Source of the DNA: Paenibacillus sp. oral taxon 786 str. D14
GTDB taxonomy: Bacteria > Bacillota > Bacilli > Paenibacillales > Paenibacillaceae
Reading direction: 5' to 3'
DNA: 16,724 bases
NCBI RefSeq assembly: GCF_000159955.1
Contig: NZ_GG695993.1
Location: 1 to 16,724 of the forward strand
Both the position numbers and the translations under genes were made by a program. Every line of letters begins with the position of its first letter. Positions within the stretch are counted from its first letter, which is position 1. A model generated the notes under the pieces. That model worked only from the letters and a program-made list of their open reading frames with translations, was not told the DNA's origin and did not search any database. Below, piece by piece: positions 16,661 to 16,724 of the stretch.

Positions 16661-16724
16661 GCGGGCCGCATGAGCCAAGGGCCGGCGCAGGCGACCGGCA
16701 TGGCCTAGGCACAGACGCCTGGCC
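16657..16724 (+). CDS. Start of next gene, possibly mrnC (partial)
   Basis: ATG at 16657-16659 overlaps the cysS stop as ATGA and opens a frame that stays open to the window edge (MSGPHEPRAGAGDRHGLG...). In Bacillales the gene after cysS encodes Mini-ribonuclease III, often with a poorly conserved N-terminus, so translational coupling to mrnC is plausible. No motif is visible in the 22 residues shown, and no good RBS precedes it. This is inference from gene order. Confidence 0.35.
   Translation, partial: MSGPHEPRAGAGDRHGLGTDAW

Overview
The window is a housekeeping block from a low- to mid-GC Gram-positive bacterium, almost certainly of the Paenibacillaceae (Paenibacillus or a close relative). 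The gene order ctsR-mcsA-mcsB-clpC-radA-disA-...-yacL-ispD-ispF-gltX-cysE-cysS is the conserved Bacillales order. pssA and a small cysteine-rich gene lie between disA and yacL. All genes run on the + strand except that small gene. All names rest on reading the translations and motifs by eye; no search was run.

Layout. 1-608: intergenic DNA with hairpin repeats, a sigma-A promoter overlapped by a perfect CtsR operator, and a long ctsR leader that carries about five degenerate copies of a roughly 42-base repeat. 609-5212: the class III heat-shock operon ctsR-mcsA-mcsB-clpC (repressor, adaptor, protein arginine kinase, AAA+ unfoldase), closed by a strong terminator. 5452-8694: radA, disA and pssA (recombination/repair, c-di-AMP synthesis, phosphatidylserine synthesis), closed by a terminator able to work in both directions. 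8818-9213: a convergent cysteine-rich gene of unknown function with its own promoter and a palindromic operator candidate. 9416-11868: yacL, ispD and ispF (membrane PIN-TRAM protein and two MEP-pathway enzymes). 11942-13402: gltX. 13680-14117: a promoter and a T-box riboswitch whose specifier reads TGC (Cys), controlling cysE and cysS. At the very end an ATG overlapping the cysS stop may begin the next gene, where relatives carry mrnC.

How the genes work together. CtsR, McsA, McsB and ClpC form one regulatory and proteolytic circuit: heat or stress inactivates CtsR, McsB (with McsA) phosphorylates arginines on clients, and ClpC with ClpP degrades them. DisA and RadA are functionally linked around recombination intermediates. 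The T-box makes cysE and cysS expression depend on uncharged tRNA-Cys, joining cysteine synthesis to its charging.

The most striking unexplained feature is a pair of 185-base palindromic elements, one on each side of cysE (13469-13653 and 14960-15144). Each contains four 24-base cores of the form CTAACG-N13-TTATT, two forward then two inverted, with core starts spaced exactly 50, 84 and 50 bases in both elements. The sequences differ but the geometry is identical, which suggests a structured interspersed repeat family kept by its architecture. I know of no description of it.
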